A stretch of 63,473 nucleotides of DNA from positions 6,641 to 70,113 of the forward strand of contig NQMI01000193.1 in the NCBI GenBank assembly GCA_002270565.1. The letters are read 5' to 3'. The position numbers and the translations under genes are program-made. Source of the DNA: Stenocarpella maydis (lineage: Eukaryota > Ascomycota > Sordariomycetes > Diaporthales > Diaporthaceae). Below, piece after piece: positions 10,949-23,666 of the stretch; the stretch's first letter is position 1; the number at the start of each line of letters is the position of its first letter. The notes under the pieces were generated by a model. The model saw only the letters and a program-made list of their open reading frames with translations, searched no databases and was not told the origin of the DNA.

Positions 10949-13365
10949 TATATTTCAACATTCATTCTTATATAAAAGAAAGTTCTGCTTAGATATCCTT
11001 CTAAATTTATCTAATTCATATTACTTTTTATTCCGCTAATTCCGCTAGAGTGTTATCTAGTAGTAATTTATAATATGCCTAAGGTTTGTATCCATAGAGT
11101 GTAAAGAAAGGTGACTGCTTAGTTGTGCTGGTAGTTGTGCTATTATAGGCAAACTGTGCTAATGGTAGCAGTTCAACCCAATTATCCTATAATTAGTTAA
11201 TATAGTATCAGAGATATTATTCTATAATCTGGTTAATTCATTCTATTTATCCATCTGTTTATAAATATGCTATTATTAAGAGCTTATGTCTTACTCTAAG
11301 TTGCTTTATTAGTGATTTCTAAAAGTTTAATATAAAGAGCTTATTTCTATTTGAGATAATTTTATATAGCATTTTATAGTTGCTTATAATAATTCATAAG
11401 AATATATATACAAGTTCTTTTGCAGTGCTAGCTTCCTTGTATAGTATAAAGTATATATATTTGCTCAGTCTATAAACCACTACCAGAATACTATTATATA
11501 GTACTCCAGTTAAGGGTTCTTATAAGAGAGGTAGCTTAATAATAAAGTTTAGGCTAATAGATGACCATATGGCTGTAGGTATTGGTAGGGGTTTCAGCAA
11601 TCCATATGGTTTGTATCTAGAGGCCTTGTTTTTGTTGCATAAGTTGCATTTACTAATAATATCTTGAACCTTCTTTTTGAGATTGGGGATCTGGTAATTC
11701 TGCTAAATCCTTCTAATTGTTACTACAACACCTTAGTAGCTATATGCTGGTGCTTTATGTATTTCTGTAATTAACTCATCTTATTCCTTTGGATTAGTAG
11801 TGGTTTTTCTAGTTTGAAAGTTGATCCTGATTGTAGCGTTAAGTTTGCGGTTGAGAATAAGGCTTCCATTTTCTTAGATTTTAAATACTATTCATTCTAT
11901 AGGTAAGTCCTTATCCTGATAGTTAGGCCTTTAACTTAGTGTATCTGCTCTTGCATTCTGGACCCTATTTATATAGACTACCTCAATATTAAATTATAAT
12001 AAGAACTCTATATATCTGATTTATCATTTATTAAGAGTCTTGGTTATTATAAAAGTTATAAGATTCTTATGGTTCGTATAGAGTTTAATCTGCTTTTTGG
12101 CTCCTATAAGGTAGTATTGTTATTCCTGGAATATATATACTATAGCTATAAATTCCTTATCTAGTATAGTATAGCGGGTTTCTAGTCTGTTAAACTTCTT
12201 GCTAAAGTTTATAATAATGTGTATCCTTCCTTGATTATCTTTTTAAGTAAGTTCTCCGCCTGTAGTATTATTCAAAGCATTTGTATAGATTTTGAATTCC
12301 TTCTCTAGGTTTACTTCCTCAAGTATAGGGTCTTCCGTAACTTTATCCTTAAGTGTTTGGAAAGCTTGTTATTCGGTATCTATCCATCTAAAGGCATAAT
12401 CCTTCTTGGTTAGGTCTATTAATGGTTTCATGATATCGCTATACTATGTGATAAACTATTAATAGAAGTTAGCGTATCTAAGGAATGCTCTAATATCCTT
12501 AATGTTTGCAGGAGTTAGCTATTCCTTAATTGCTTTAACTTTTCCTTTTTGCATCTTGATTTTCCCTAGTTTGATTGTATACCCAAGGTAGTTAACTTTC
12601 TATATATGCTAACTATATTTTTCTGGTTCCACTATGAGATTGGCATCCTAAATTTTTTGGAGAACCTTTTTAATATATTCTTTATAATCATTAAGGTTTT
12701 CTGAGAAGATAAGAATATTATCTAAGTAAGTAATAATAAAGATATTTAGATATTTACTTAGGATTTGGTTAATTATTTCCTGGAATGATATAGGGGTATT
12801 GGTTAATTTAAAAGGTATGACTATTATCTTGTAATGCCTATAGTATATCCTAAATACTATCTTCTATTCTTCTCCTTCTTTCATTTGTATAAGGTTGTAT
12901 CTATGCTTTAAGTTAAGTGCTATAAACCATTTTGCTCCTCTAAGTTAATCCCATAGTTCCTTAATAAGTGGGAGAGGGTATTAGTTCTTAATTGTAATAT
13001 TATTTAATTATTAGTAGTTAATATAAAGTTATAGTTTGCTATTCTTCTTTAGTATAAAGAGGATTAGGTATCCTGCCAGTGATTACAATAGCCTAATGAA
13101 TCCCTTCTGGAGGTTTTCATTAAGGTATTCCCTGAGTGCTTTAAGTTATTCTTTATTAAGTTTATAAATAGGCTTAAATTAGAGTATTATTCTGGGTTTT
13201 AATAGTATTTCATAGTTCTATTATATATATTATAATAATATAGTATTGAGTTATTCCTGGAACACTTTCTTAAATTCATAATAGTCTTCTGGTATCCGTG
13301 CTAGTTTATCGGTCTTATCTCCTTCTTTTTCTTCCTTTAGGTAAAAGAGGTATTGTTGTGTTTCC
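10949..13365 (-). mobile_element. Ty3/Gypsy pol remnant, copy A
   Basis: Read on the minus strand, from right to left, are RT, RNase H and integrase. RT is marked by a YPLPLIKEL-like motif near 12960-12990 and by the catalytic box at 12717-12728, which reads YLDN instead of YLDD, followed by ILIFSEN. The integrase zinc-binding module shows KCNLCNKNKASRYKPYG near 11620-11660. Many TAA/TAG codons interrupt every frame, so no polyprotein can be made. The left edge borders a Copia LTR fragment and the right edge another Copia LTR (13366). Confidence 0.85.
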
Positions 13366-13959
13366 TCTGATGAATTTGTGCTATAGAATAGCATTCAGTT
13401 CAGCGTGTGTTTCGGCAGGGTCGCAGTGTGGTGCTCTGAGGCGAATTGGGACGATTGACAATGGTCTGGACAACTTTGTATTGAATTAAGTTGGGCTTCT
13501 GTAAGCCCTCCTTATATACCCTCCGACGTCGTCTCACCCCTGGGCACGCTGCGGTCGGCTCTGGTGCAAATTTGCAAATGCCGGAAAATTCGCCCTTCCA
13601 ACACACCATCTTTGGTTCCAAGCAACTAGCCAACCACAGCCCTAGCAATGCCCAAATTAAGTACATACAAACTTCAGAAATCAGGCTATCCAATGCACTA
13701 AGTCATATACTTTTTGGGTAAGAAATAAGGGTAATGCAGAGGTCTGAATTAAGGTGCAAATGCAGGCCAAAATAATCGACTCACGGCCACCAAACTCATC
13801 TTGCGTCACGCACGCACTGGGCGTACTTAGCGAAAATCGCCTGACTCGCAAGTCTAGGGTAACTCCTTGCTAGGAAGTCTAGGGTAACTCCTTACAACGA
13901 AGTCTAGGGTAACTCCTTGCACGGAGTACCAACGCCCTGCTGAGCGGTTCCGTTTAACA
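13366..13959 (-). repeat. Copia LTR, near complete, minus orientation
   Basis: It is the reverse complement of the reference LTR at 19949-20544, with three 25-bp internal repeat units and the TATATAAGG promoter box (minus strand, near 13511-13519). The terminal CA is replaced (CC at 13364-13365 where TG is expected), so the edge is slightly damaged. It sits inside Gypsy sequence, but the two flanks are not adjacent in the Gypsy element: protease/RT start on the left and integrase on the right. Confidence 0.85.
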
Positions 13960-15771
13960 ACTTACTTAGTCTACAAACTACTACCAGAATACTATCATAA
14001 CATACTCCAGTTAAGGGTTCTCATAAGAGAGGTAATTTAATAATAAAGTCCAGGCTAATAGAGGACTATATAGCTGTAGGTACTAGCAGAGGTTTCAATA
14101 ATCTATATAGTTTATATCTAGAGGCCTTGTTTTTATTACAGGAGTCGCATTTGCTAATAATGTCTTAAACCTTTCTCTTAAGGTTAGGGATCTAGTAATT
14201 CCACTAAATCCTTTTAATTATTACTATAACACCTTAATAGCTATACGCTAGTGCTTTATATATTTCCATAATCAACTTATCTTATTCCTTTAGATCAGTA
14301 GGGGTTTTTCTAGTTTGGAAGTTAACTCTAATTATAGCATTAAGTTTACAATTAAGAATAAGGCTCTCATCCTCTTGGGTTTTAAATACTATTTATTCCA
14401 TAGGTAAATCCTTTTCCTAGTGGTTAGGTCTTCAGCTAAGCGCATCTGCTCTTATATTCTTAACTCTATTTATATGAATAACCTTAATATTAAATTATAA
14501 TAAGAACTCTATATATCTGATTTATTGCTTATNAGCCTAATGAATCCCTTCTGGAGGTTTTCATCAAGGTATTCCCTAAGTGCTTTAAGTTATTCTTCAT
14601 TAAGTCTATAAATAGGCTTAAACTAAAGTATTATTCCAGATTTCAATAGTATTTCATAGTCCTATTACATATATTATAGCAACATGGTATTAAGTTATTC
14701 CTAGAACACTTTCTTAAATTTATAATAATCTTCTAGTATTTATACCAGTCTATCAGTCTTATCTCCTTCTCTCTCTTCTTTTAGGTAAAGGAGGTATTAT
14801 TGTGTTTCCTATATTATATGCTAACTGGTTGTATTAGAGTAGCAATCTCCTAACTGGCTTCAGTCCTTCCGCAAGGTACTCAAGTAGCCTAATCCTTCTC
14901 TATCTTCCTAGAGTCAGGCCTTCTATCCGCTCCCAGAGGTATCCATAAGTCCATTTAAGTGCATCACCTATTTGCTATCCTTAGTAATATAACTCCTTCC
15001 CTTACCATTAATTGCAACCTTCTTCTAGGGAACAGCATTATCTCAAAAGATCTAGCTAGTAATCCAATTAATTTAGGAATTATTCTTTCTTAACTAAGGT
15101 ATTCCTAAGATTAACTAATAATTTGCTATCTCAGTAATATCAAATGATAGTAATTTTATACAGTTATAAATCCAAACTAAAAGGGGATTAGTCTTTATAT
15201 TAATAACTCTATTACTATAAAATACTTTAATTCCATCTATTATATTAAGTCTATAGGGTTCCCTTTTTTCATACTATAGTAGGTAATATCTATTTACTAC
15301 CTTTAGGGAAATAAAATTCCCTTATACTCCACTATTAATAAGTGCTAAGTATATATAGACTCCCAGCTCAACCTGAACCATCAGGTAGCTATAGTTGCTC
15401 ATTATTGCACACAAGTACATCATAATATAGTTGGTTGCTACCTAAGGTTTTATAGACAGCCCTTCTAGTTTTTTGACTATTTATCCGCAGCTAGGACCTC
15501 CTTAATGCTCTCAAGATTTCGCTTTATGATGTTTTATAATTCTTGCAGGTCATCAACCAGCTATCGCATGCTATAATCCTGTTCCTTCATTATTAGAGTT
15601 TTAAGCAGCAGCCCCTGCTATCTCAGTAGATACCAGTCTTAAGCTTTACGCTTATATATATATTTAACATCCTTGCCTGGATATCATTAGGGAAACCAGC
15701 CATACTTAGTTTTCTCCCTTATATATTCCTTATATCCATTATAAATATATAATACCCAAGAGATATCTTTA
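13960..15771 (-). mobile_element. Ty3/Gypsy pol remnant, copy B (with gap)
   Basis: Positions 13960-14532 match 11457-12030 of copy A (integrase/RNase H side). After the N at 14533 the sequence jumps to what corresponds to 13091 of copy A and continues through the RT start into the protease/gag side, to 15771. About 1 kb of RT is missing across the N. It is less diverged from copy C (33.7-35.1 kb) than AT-rich neighbours would suggest. Stops are frequent. The right edge is the start of a Copia LTR. Confidence 0.75.
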
Positions 15772-16277
15772 TGTTAAACGGAACCGCTCAGCAGGGCGTT
15801 GGTACTCCGTGCAAGGAGTTACCCTAGACTTCGTTGTAAGGAGTTACCCTAGACTTGCGAGTCAGGCGATTTTCGCTAAGTATGCCCAGTGCGTGCGTGA
15901 CGCAAGATGAGTTTGGTGGCCGTGAGTCGATTATTTTGGCCTGCATTTGCACCTTAATTCAGACCTCTGCATTACCCTTATTTCTTACCCAAAAAGTATA
16001 TGACTTAGTGCATTGGATAGCCTGATTTCTGAAGTTTGTATGTACTTAATTTGGGCATTGCTAGGGCTGTGGTTGGCTAGTTGCTTGGAACCAAAGATGG
16101 TGTGTTGGAAGGGCGAATTTTCCGGCATTTGCAAATTTGCACCAGAGCCGACCGCAGCGTGCCCAGGGGTGAGACGACGTCGGAGGGTATATAAGGAGGG
16201 CTTACAGAAGCCCAACTTAATTCAATACAAAGTTGTCCAGACCATTGTCAATCGTCCCAATTCGCCTCAGAGCACCA
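15772..16277 (+). repeat. Copia LTR, 5' part
   Basis: It starts TGTTAAACGGAACC and runs to CAGAGCACCA, where an N (16278) cuts it. Only two of the three 25-bp internal repeats are present. The promoter box TATATAAGG is at 16188-16196. It probably represents the 5' LTR of the Copia element that follows. Confidence 0.85.
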
Positions 16278-16278
16278 N

Positions 16279-19177
16279 AAGAGCCTATTCTTTCAAGGGA
16301 ATTAGGCCCTTTTGGGTCCTCTATAAGCTCTATTGCCTTAGAACCTAGGCTAGCATTGCCTAATTCTGAGTTATAGGGTCTTCCGGTATGGGTCCCTTGC
16401 ACGCCCCCTTCTATAGGTCTTTCCCCGCGGGTAGAACTGCCTATAGGAAATAGGGGGGATAGAGCTACAGAGGACCTAGAAGATCTTCTTTTAGAAGGCC
16501 TCTTGCCTTTTAAGAAAGCCACTAGACCTTCTAAAGGGTCCCCTAAGCTACTCAAACTAGCCTATCTCTAGTATAAGAGATTGGGGTATATTAGTCTTTA
16601 TCTACTAAAGAAGATAGCTAAAATAGCCTAGGGGGTGCCTAATTTTAATTTAATCTTAGAAGGAGATTTTCTATGCTTAGCCTGTAATAGGGCTAAGGCT
16701 ATTTATAGGCTAAATTATAAGCCTATTGATAATCTAGAGGGTATATTAGACTCTTTAAAAGGGGATACCTTTTTTATTAAGCCTATACCCTATAATAAGT
16801 GCCCTATTGGGCTATTAATAGTGGATAGAAAATCTAGGTTTAGGTGGCTTTTCCTGCTAAGAAATCAAGATGGGGACCTAATAATGGATACTATTAAGGG
16901 CTTCTTTAGGTCCTTAAAGGCCCTATTTGGGCGGTACCCTAGGGGCTTTCATTTTAATAGCGGGAAGGAGATAAGTGCCCAGCTACAGGCCTAGCTATAG
17001 CATAAGGGCATAGCCTTTTCAATAAGTAGCCCCTATATTCACAAGCAAAACGGTCTAATAGAACGCTCCATTCAAGTGATTCTAGACTGTCTTAGGGCTA
17101 CTATGCTTGCTGCAGGCCTACTGCTATATCTATAGTGTTTTATTATACCTGCNTTCAAAAGAGCACGCCAAATAGCGTTTAGTACTACAAACGCTGCAGC
17201 CCCCCAGACCTGGAAACAGGTGCTAAAAAGCCCTAATAGGGCTAAATGGCTACAGGCGATCTATAGCGAATTTAAGCAATTAATTTTACAAAATACCCTT
17301 GAATTTTAGCTATCAAATCAGCTTCCAGAAGGTTAAAAGCCTATAACTAGTTAACTAATCCTATAAGAGAAAAAGGATGACAATAATAGGGTCTTTAAAT
17401 TTAAAGCCTAATTAGTAGTTAGAGGATTTTAATAGAGGAAAGGGGTAGATTTTACTAAGACCTTTGCCTCAACCTCTAGCCCTCCTACCTAAAGGATATT
17501 ACTAGTACTAGCTGCTATTCTTAACTAGGAAATTAAGCAGATTAATTTTATAAGTGCCTTCCTAAATAGTATACTAAAAGAATAGGTCTTTATAGAGCTT
17601 CTAGAGGAGTTTAAAGAATTTGCCACTCAAACTAGTAGCTAAATTTAATGGCTATTAGCTAGGGCTGGCTATAACCCCTCTACTTAGCAGATAATTCGGC
17701 TAAATAAAGCTCTATATGGCCTAAAGCAGGCCCCTAGGGAGTGGCAATAGATAGTTATTAACCTTTTGAAAGGTCTAGGCTTCAAACCGCTACTCTCAGA
17801 CTCCGCCGTCTTCTATAGCAGGGCGTTAGGCCTATTTATAGTGTCCTACATTAATGACTGCCTAATAATAGGGCCTGGAATCTCTAAAATTCAGGCCCTA
17901 AAATGCTAAATCCATAAGGCGTATGCTATAGAAGATAGGGGCCCTGCAAGCTTCTTTCTAGGTGTTTGAATTATTAGGGACCGCCCTAATTGAACCCTAT
18001 GGCTCTCTTAGAGCTAGTATATTGAGGAAGCTATTAGAACCTTTAACTTAGAGGGTTCTAGGCCTATTTTAGTTCCTCTCCAGCCAAACTTAGTTAACTT
18101 AGGCCCTATCAAAGGGCCTATACTCAACTGAATTCAATATAAGTGCTTCCAGGCTATAGTGGGTATCACTATATATTTAGTTACCCAAACTAGGCCTGAT
18201 ATTAGCTTCCCGGTCCAGTGGCTAGCTAGAGCCTTCCAAGCATCCAAATCTCAGCATTTAGTAGCTGCACAGAACCTGTTTAGGTACCTAAATAGCCATC
18301 GACACCTTGCTATTAGGTATTCTGCTAGGGGTCTCAAAGACTCCCTACAGAGCTCTCTCCTAGAGCCTATAGGCTATTCTGATAGCGACTATGCTGGGGA
18401 TAAGGCCTCCTCTAAATCAACNAAATCTCAGCATTTAGTAGCTGCACAGAACCTATTTAGGTACCTAAATAGCCATCGACACCTTGCTATTAGGTATTCT
18501 GCTAGGGGTCTCAAAGGCTCCCTACAGAGCTCTTTCCTAGAGCCTATAGGCTATTCTGATAGCGACTATGCTGGGGATAAGGCCTCCTCTAAATCAACGT
18601 ATGGGTATGTATTTACCCTAGGAGGAGGGCCCATTTCCTGGAAATCAAAGCGAGGAAGCACTATAGCGTTATCAACGCTAGAGGCTGAATTTATAGGGCT
18701 TATAGAGGCTACTCGGGAAATCCAGTGGCTTCGAGGGCTCTATATAGAACTGAATAGGCCTATTCCTAGGCCAACGATCCTCTATGGAGATAATACGGGC
18801 GCTATCTCCACTGCTAAGGACCCTTCACACCATCAACGAACTAAGCATACGCTTCTTAGGTACCACTACCTACGTGCTGAAGTTCAGAAGGGGACCCTCG
18901 AAGTTAAATACCTCGAGACCAGTAAAATGGTAGCAGACGGGCTTACAAAAGCCCTTCCAGCACCTAAATTTCAGGTGTTTCTAGGCCTACTAGGTCTGGC
19001 AGAGTTAGTGGATTAGAAGAGGGCCAATAGGGCCCTCTAGCCACTATTTCTTCAGTAGATAGATTTCTTTCTATAAGGGGGGCTTTTCTTTACTTGTATT
19101 TCTCTCTCCCGTTTCCATTTTAAGAGTAAGGGTTAAATGCTATAGGCCTATTAGGCCTATATCTTCAACAGAAGGGG
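16279..19177 (+). mobile_element. Ty1/Copia internal region (integrase, RT, RNase H)
   Basis: Order of domains shows Copia type: integrase before RT. Integrase covers about 16640-17150: the first Asp lies in VDRKSRFRWLFLL, the second site reads FHFNSGKE (Asp to Asn), and the Glu lies in NGLIERSIQVILDCLRATML. After an N at 17153 RT begins (WLQAIYSEFKQL). Its catalytic box at 17847-17858 reads YIND instead of YVDD. RNase H is open from 18159 to 19016, with YSDSDYAGD, ALSTLEAEF and KHTLLRYHYLR. There are TAG/TAA stops at about twenty places upstream. Positions 18246-18421 are repeated at 18423-18598 across an N, which looks like unmerged contig ends. The purine tract AGAAGGGG abuts the LTR at 19178. 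No gag is seen. Confidence 0.85.
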
Positions 19178-19708
19178 TGTTAAACGGAACCGCTCAGCAG
19201 GGCGTTGGTACTCCGTGCAAGGAGTTACCCTAGACTTCGTTGTAAGGAGTTACCCTAGACTTCCTAGCAAGGAGTTACCCTAGACTTGCGAGTCAGGCGA
19301 TTTTCGCTAAGTACGCCCAGTGCGTGCGTGACGCAAGATGAGTTTGGTGGCCGTGAGTCGATTATTTTGGCCTGCATTTGCACCTTAATTCAGACCTCTG
19401 CATTACCCTTATTTCTTACCCAAAAAGTATATGACTTAGTGCATTGGATAGCCTGATTTCTGAAGTTTGTATGTACTTAATTTGGGCATTGCTAGGGCTA
19501 TGGTTGGCTGGCTGCTTGGAACCAAAGATGGTGTGTTGGAAGGGCGAATTTTCCGGCATTTGCAAATTTGCACCAGAGCCGACCGCAGCGTGCCCAGGGG
19601 TGAGACGACGTCGGAGGGTATATAAGGAGGGCTTACAGAAGCCCAACTTAATTCAATACAAAGTTGTCCAGACCATTGTCAATCGTCCCAATTCGCCTCA
19701 GAGCACCA
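19178..19708 (+). repeat. Copia LTR, cut at N
   Basis: It is nearly identical to the LTR at 19949 over its length and ends at CAGAGCACCA, the same base at which the 15772 copy ends. Three 25-bp repeat units are present. Together with the upstream 239 bp of pol end it forms a 770-bp block (18939-19708) repeated at 19710-20479. Confidence 0.85.
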
Positions 19709-19709
19709 N

Positions 19710-19948
19710 GGGCTTACAAAAGCCCTTCCAGCACCTAAATTTCAGGTGTTCCTAGGCCTATTAGGTCTAGCAGAGTTAGTGGATTAGAAGAGGGCTAATA
19801 GGGCCCTCTAGCCACTATTTCTTCAGTAGATAGATTTCTTTCTATAAGGGGGGCTTTTCTTTACTTGTATTTCTCTCTCCCGTTTCCATTTTAAGAGTAA
19901 GGGTTAAATGCTATAGGCCTATTAGGCCTATATCTTCAACAGAAGGGG
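19710..19948 (+). mobile_element. Second copy of the Copia pol 3' end and polypurine tract
   Basis: It repeats 18939-19177 almost base for base: end of RNase H, the stop after LAELVD, the noncoding tail and the purine tract AGAAGGGG (19941-19948) directly before the LTR. It is either a real tandem copy or an unmerged assembly overlap. Confidence 0.8.
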
Positions 19949-20544
19949 TGTTAAACGGAACCGCTCAGCAGGGCGTTGGTACTCCGTGCAAGGAGTTACC
20001 CTAGACTTCGTTGTAAGGAGTTACCCTAGACTTCCTAGCAAGGAGTTACCCTAGACTTGCGAGTCAGGCGATTTTCGCTAAGTACGCCCAGTGCGTGCGT
20101 GACGCAAGATGAGTTTGGTGGCCGTGAGTCGATTATTTTGGCCTGCATTTGCACCTTAATTCAGACCTCTGCATTACCCTTATTTCTTACCCAAAAAGTA
20201 TATGACTTAGTGCATTGGATAGCCTGATTTCTGAAGTTTGTATGTACTTAATTTGGGCATTGCTAGGGCTGTGGTTGGCTGGCTGCTTGGAACCAAAGAT
20301 GGTGTGTTGGAAGGGCGAATTTTCCGGCATTTGCAAATTTGCACCAGAGCCGACCGCAGCGTGCCCAGGGGTGAGACGACGTCGGAGGGTATATAAGGAG
20401 GGCTTACAGAAGCCCAACTTAATTCAATACAAAGTTGTCCAGACCATTGTCAATCGTCCCAATTCGCCTCAGAGCACCACACTGCGACCCTGCCGAAACA
20501 CACGCTGAACTGAATGCTATTCTATAGCACAAATTCATCAGACA
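19949..20544 (+). repeat. Complete Copia LTR (reference copy, 596 bp)
   Basis: It is bounded by TG (19949) and CA (20543-20544) and preceded by a polypurine tract, so it is a 3' LTR. It holds three 25-bp direct repeats (19990-20014, 20015-20039, 20040-20064; core AAGGAGTTACCCTAGACTT) and a TATATAAGG promoter box at 20390-20398. No five-base target duplication can be matched with any upstream LTR. A 76-aa antisense ORF recurs in all copies but has no sign of being a gene. Confidence 0.9.
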
Positions 20545-23470
20545 AGTAATAGGAAACATCTTCTCATACTGCTAATTTAGCTTATATTATACAACTTCAT
20601 TAGTCGTCTTTCGTATAAAGAGTAAGTGCACATTTATATCTTGCACACATAAAAGGAAGGAGGTTGTTATCTTCATTATGTGGAACGTTAAGTTGCCGGC
20701 TGCTACATTAACTGTAGTTGCTCTTATTAACTGTAGTAGTTTTCCTGGTCTGAAGCAAACTAATGCTTCACTTGCATAAGACTTATTAAGAGCAATAGGT
20801 AATAGTTGCTGTAGAGTAGTATATTGGTTGTACCCGGCAGTGGAATAGTTGGCTGCGCTGGTATCCAGGAGGATCCCCTGGAAGCACTAGCGCAAGTAGT
20901 TATCTATTATAAAGACTTCCTTAATATCGCTAGCTTCCTCATCAGCTTTATTATTACTATTTCTAACGTTATTCTCATCAGTTATGAAGCTAGGGCCGTC
21001 CTAATCCTCCTTATTATTATTAATACTAAAGGTATAAAGGAAAGCTTGGTCTACCAGCTATATATAGTTTTCTCAGGCTTTAATATTGCTAACAAACATG
21101 CTGGTACTCTCCTAGTTATTGCCCTCATAATTAATACCCTCATAATCAATAAGGAATGCATGAAATTCATCATCTAAAGGGGGTTAGTCCATGATAACGC
21201 TATATATGTTTATATATGTGCCTTTAGCCCTCTAGCACTCTTTGAAAGAGTGATTTAATAACCAGCATCCTTCCTCTGGCAAATAAAGCATTTCTTCTTA
21301 TATAGGGAACCATTTCCGTTGTTCCTTCTGTAGGGGTGGTTGCATCCTTTAAAGAGCAGCTAGAAGTTACCTTAGGGATAATAATTGCCTCATCCTAGGG
21401 GATATCACCCATACGTAGAGTTCCTCAGGTAGTTACCTCTATGCTGGCAATCATTATTATATTAGCGGTCAAGATAGAACTGGTTACTATCAAGGTACTG
21501 CTCATCATCTTATTCTTTATCCTCATTATAATCACCATCCTGTCCATCATTATTACCTTGCCCTATGGTGTATGACCGGGAGGGGCGTTAAGGCCCTAAT
21601 AATACAGCATAATAACGGAGCATATTACACACTTCATTAGCAGTAGCTAGGGCTATCAGCTTAATAAAGTAGAACTCGGGTATACCGCATATAATACGGA
21701 TAAGGTTGTTATATAGTAGTTTATCTCTAAGTGCTTCTTTATAGCTAAATATTCAGGAGTATTACTTCATGTTTTTAATTAAGATTTCCACTATTTCTGA
21801 TAAGGTTTTGCCTTTATTCTTCTACTATATTACTGCAAAAGTAGTGGTATTCCATATTATTAAATATACTTATTATCTGCCATCTATATCGAATTATTGC
21901 TTGAGTTTAGCATATATTATAGTAAAGGTATCCTTATCCATAATTAACTATATATAAAAATCCTTAGCTTTGCCCTTTAATATCACGGGTAATGCTACCC
22001 AGAAGTAAGTTAAATATAGGTGGTTATTTTTATAGATGTTATAAAAGAGATGGATTTTATTATCAAGTATTTCATCCGTTGCTCTAGTAAATTTCTCATC
22101 ATCCGAGTAATATTTAGCCATATTGGCAGATATGCCCTTCTCTAGTGGTGTGACATATAGCTATTATGAAGAAATCGTAGCGTGCTTCTCATAAGCAGCT
22201 GAGAATTCCTCCTACTTAAATAGTGATCTATAGCCATCAGAAGTCTCATAGTTATACATGCCCTATAGCTGACGGGATAAGGACTGAGATCTGGGTATGG
22301 CTGGGGCAGTAGGTGGTAATATAGGTCTGTAGGTACTTAGGCCTATCCCTCTATTGCTGCTTGGTGCTAGTTGGCATTCTTCAAATAATAGACTATTATG
22401 GAAGGGGATATAGTTACGATACCTCTTTAATTATATTATCTATTAGTGCTAATATTGCGTAGATGCTGGGGCTTTTAGTAGGAAATCTATCTGTAATAGT
22501 TCTACAAAGGCCTTTACATTATTATTAACCTATAGGTATATCCCCTTACTTTATAGTATCTTCTTAAGGGCAGTAAGAATATCACAATAGATTGCTCTAA
22601 ATATTTGCTCCTTCCAGTCCTTAAAGTTATCCTTAAAGTTAGTATAAACTTCCCAGCTAGTATACCTTGCATATGCTTAGTAGCGTGCTTACATATAGGT
22701 GTTAAGATGGATTGCATATAGTCTTGGGTTGCTTAAAGCATCTAGATCTAAGTCTACCCCCTATAGACTAGGGTTAAGGCTTATCTTAGTAGTAGCCTCC
22801 CTAAATAATATATCCTCAATCATATCCAACAAGTTAATAGGGTCAAGACTAATAGTAACTATTAGTATGGCTATTAATGCTAATAGTATAGGGGTATTAT
22901 CTTTATTATAGAGGTTTACCATCATGATATACAGATTATATGGTTAATATATGGTATTATAGTAAAGAATAGGAGTGTGCTAGGGCATAGTAGGGGTAAA
23001 AAAGATAGTGATAAGGGGTAGTGAGTATATAGGGGTAAGCTGTTAGTAGGGGTAGTGAAGATGTGCCGGCTGGTAAGGTTAACCTCGGCTGGTATAGCTA
23101 ATTGCTGAGGGGATTACCGGGGTAGTTGCTGATGGGTGCTAAAGTAGTAATATCTCCAGCATTATCTTCAAGAGTAGCCATAGGTTGGCAACATTATACA
23201 GCCTTATGCATTCCGCGATTGCTTTCCAATAATACTTAGGGCATAATAAACGCGCGTGGGATAAAGGTAGAGTATAGCATTATGTATATAGAGCCCTCTT
23301 CTTCTCATAATGAGTAGTAATGATATCGCTGAAGACTACTGGAGTGTCTTCAAGAAGTAATGCTATCAGTACCATTAGCATAGCTACTATTAAAGCAGTA
23401 ATAATCTATCTCTTTAATCCTTGCTAATCTATGATCGCCCTTATAACTACTAATCAGTATTGGATAGGTC
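20545..23470 (-). mobile_element. Decayed Copia-type gag region
   Basis: On the minus strand a zinc-knuckle-like segment KKCFICQRKD..W..NHS lies at about 21265-21300, with one apparent single-base deletion. This resembles the CCHC box of fungal Copia gag proteins. Upstream, toward 23190, there is a long region with many stops that reads as a gag-like N-terminal part (for example TNFKDNFKDWKEQIFRAI, near 22600). No RT is seen. It is clearly older than the 16-20 kb Copia family. An ORF on the plus strand at 20824-21177 is considered chance. Confidence 0.5.
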
Positions 23471-23666
23471 ACGTATTGCAATATAAGTGGGGTGTTGTTG
23501 TTATATTTCTCTCTGTCTCTTGAGTAGTAGGTGCAGTAGGCGTAGCCCGCCAGCCATCTCGGGTCTATATAGTGGGTGGTAGTTGCTTAGTAAGCAACTA
23601 CACCCTCTGGCTACAGTATGGTGGCTGTAGCGATAGCCCACCAACGTGCTGTTGCACACTAGTATT
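23471..23666 (-). repeat. Possible LTR of the decayed Copia element
   Basis: This is a GC-richer block ending in GTGCTGTTGCACAC next to an AT desert, on the 5' side of the gag remnant. On the minus strand it holds a TATATAG box. No second copy is in the window, so the call rests on position only. Confidence 0.3.
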
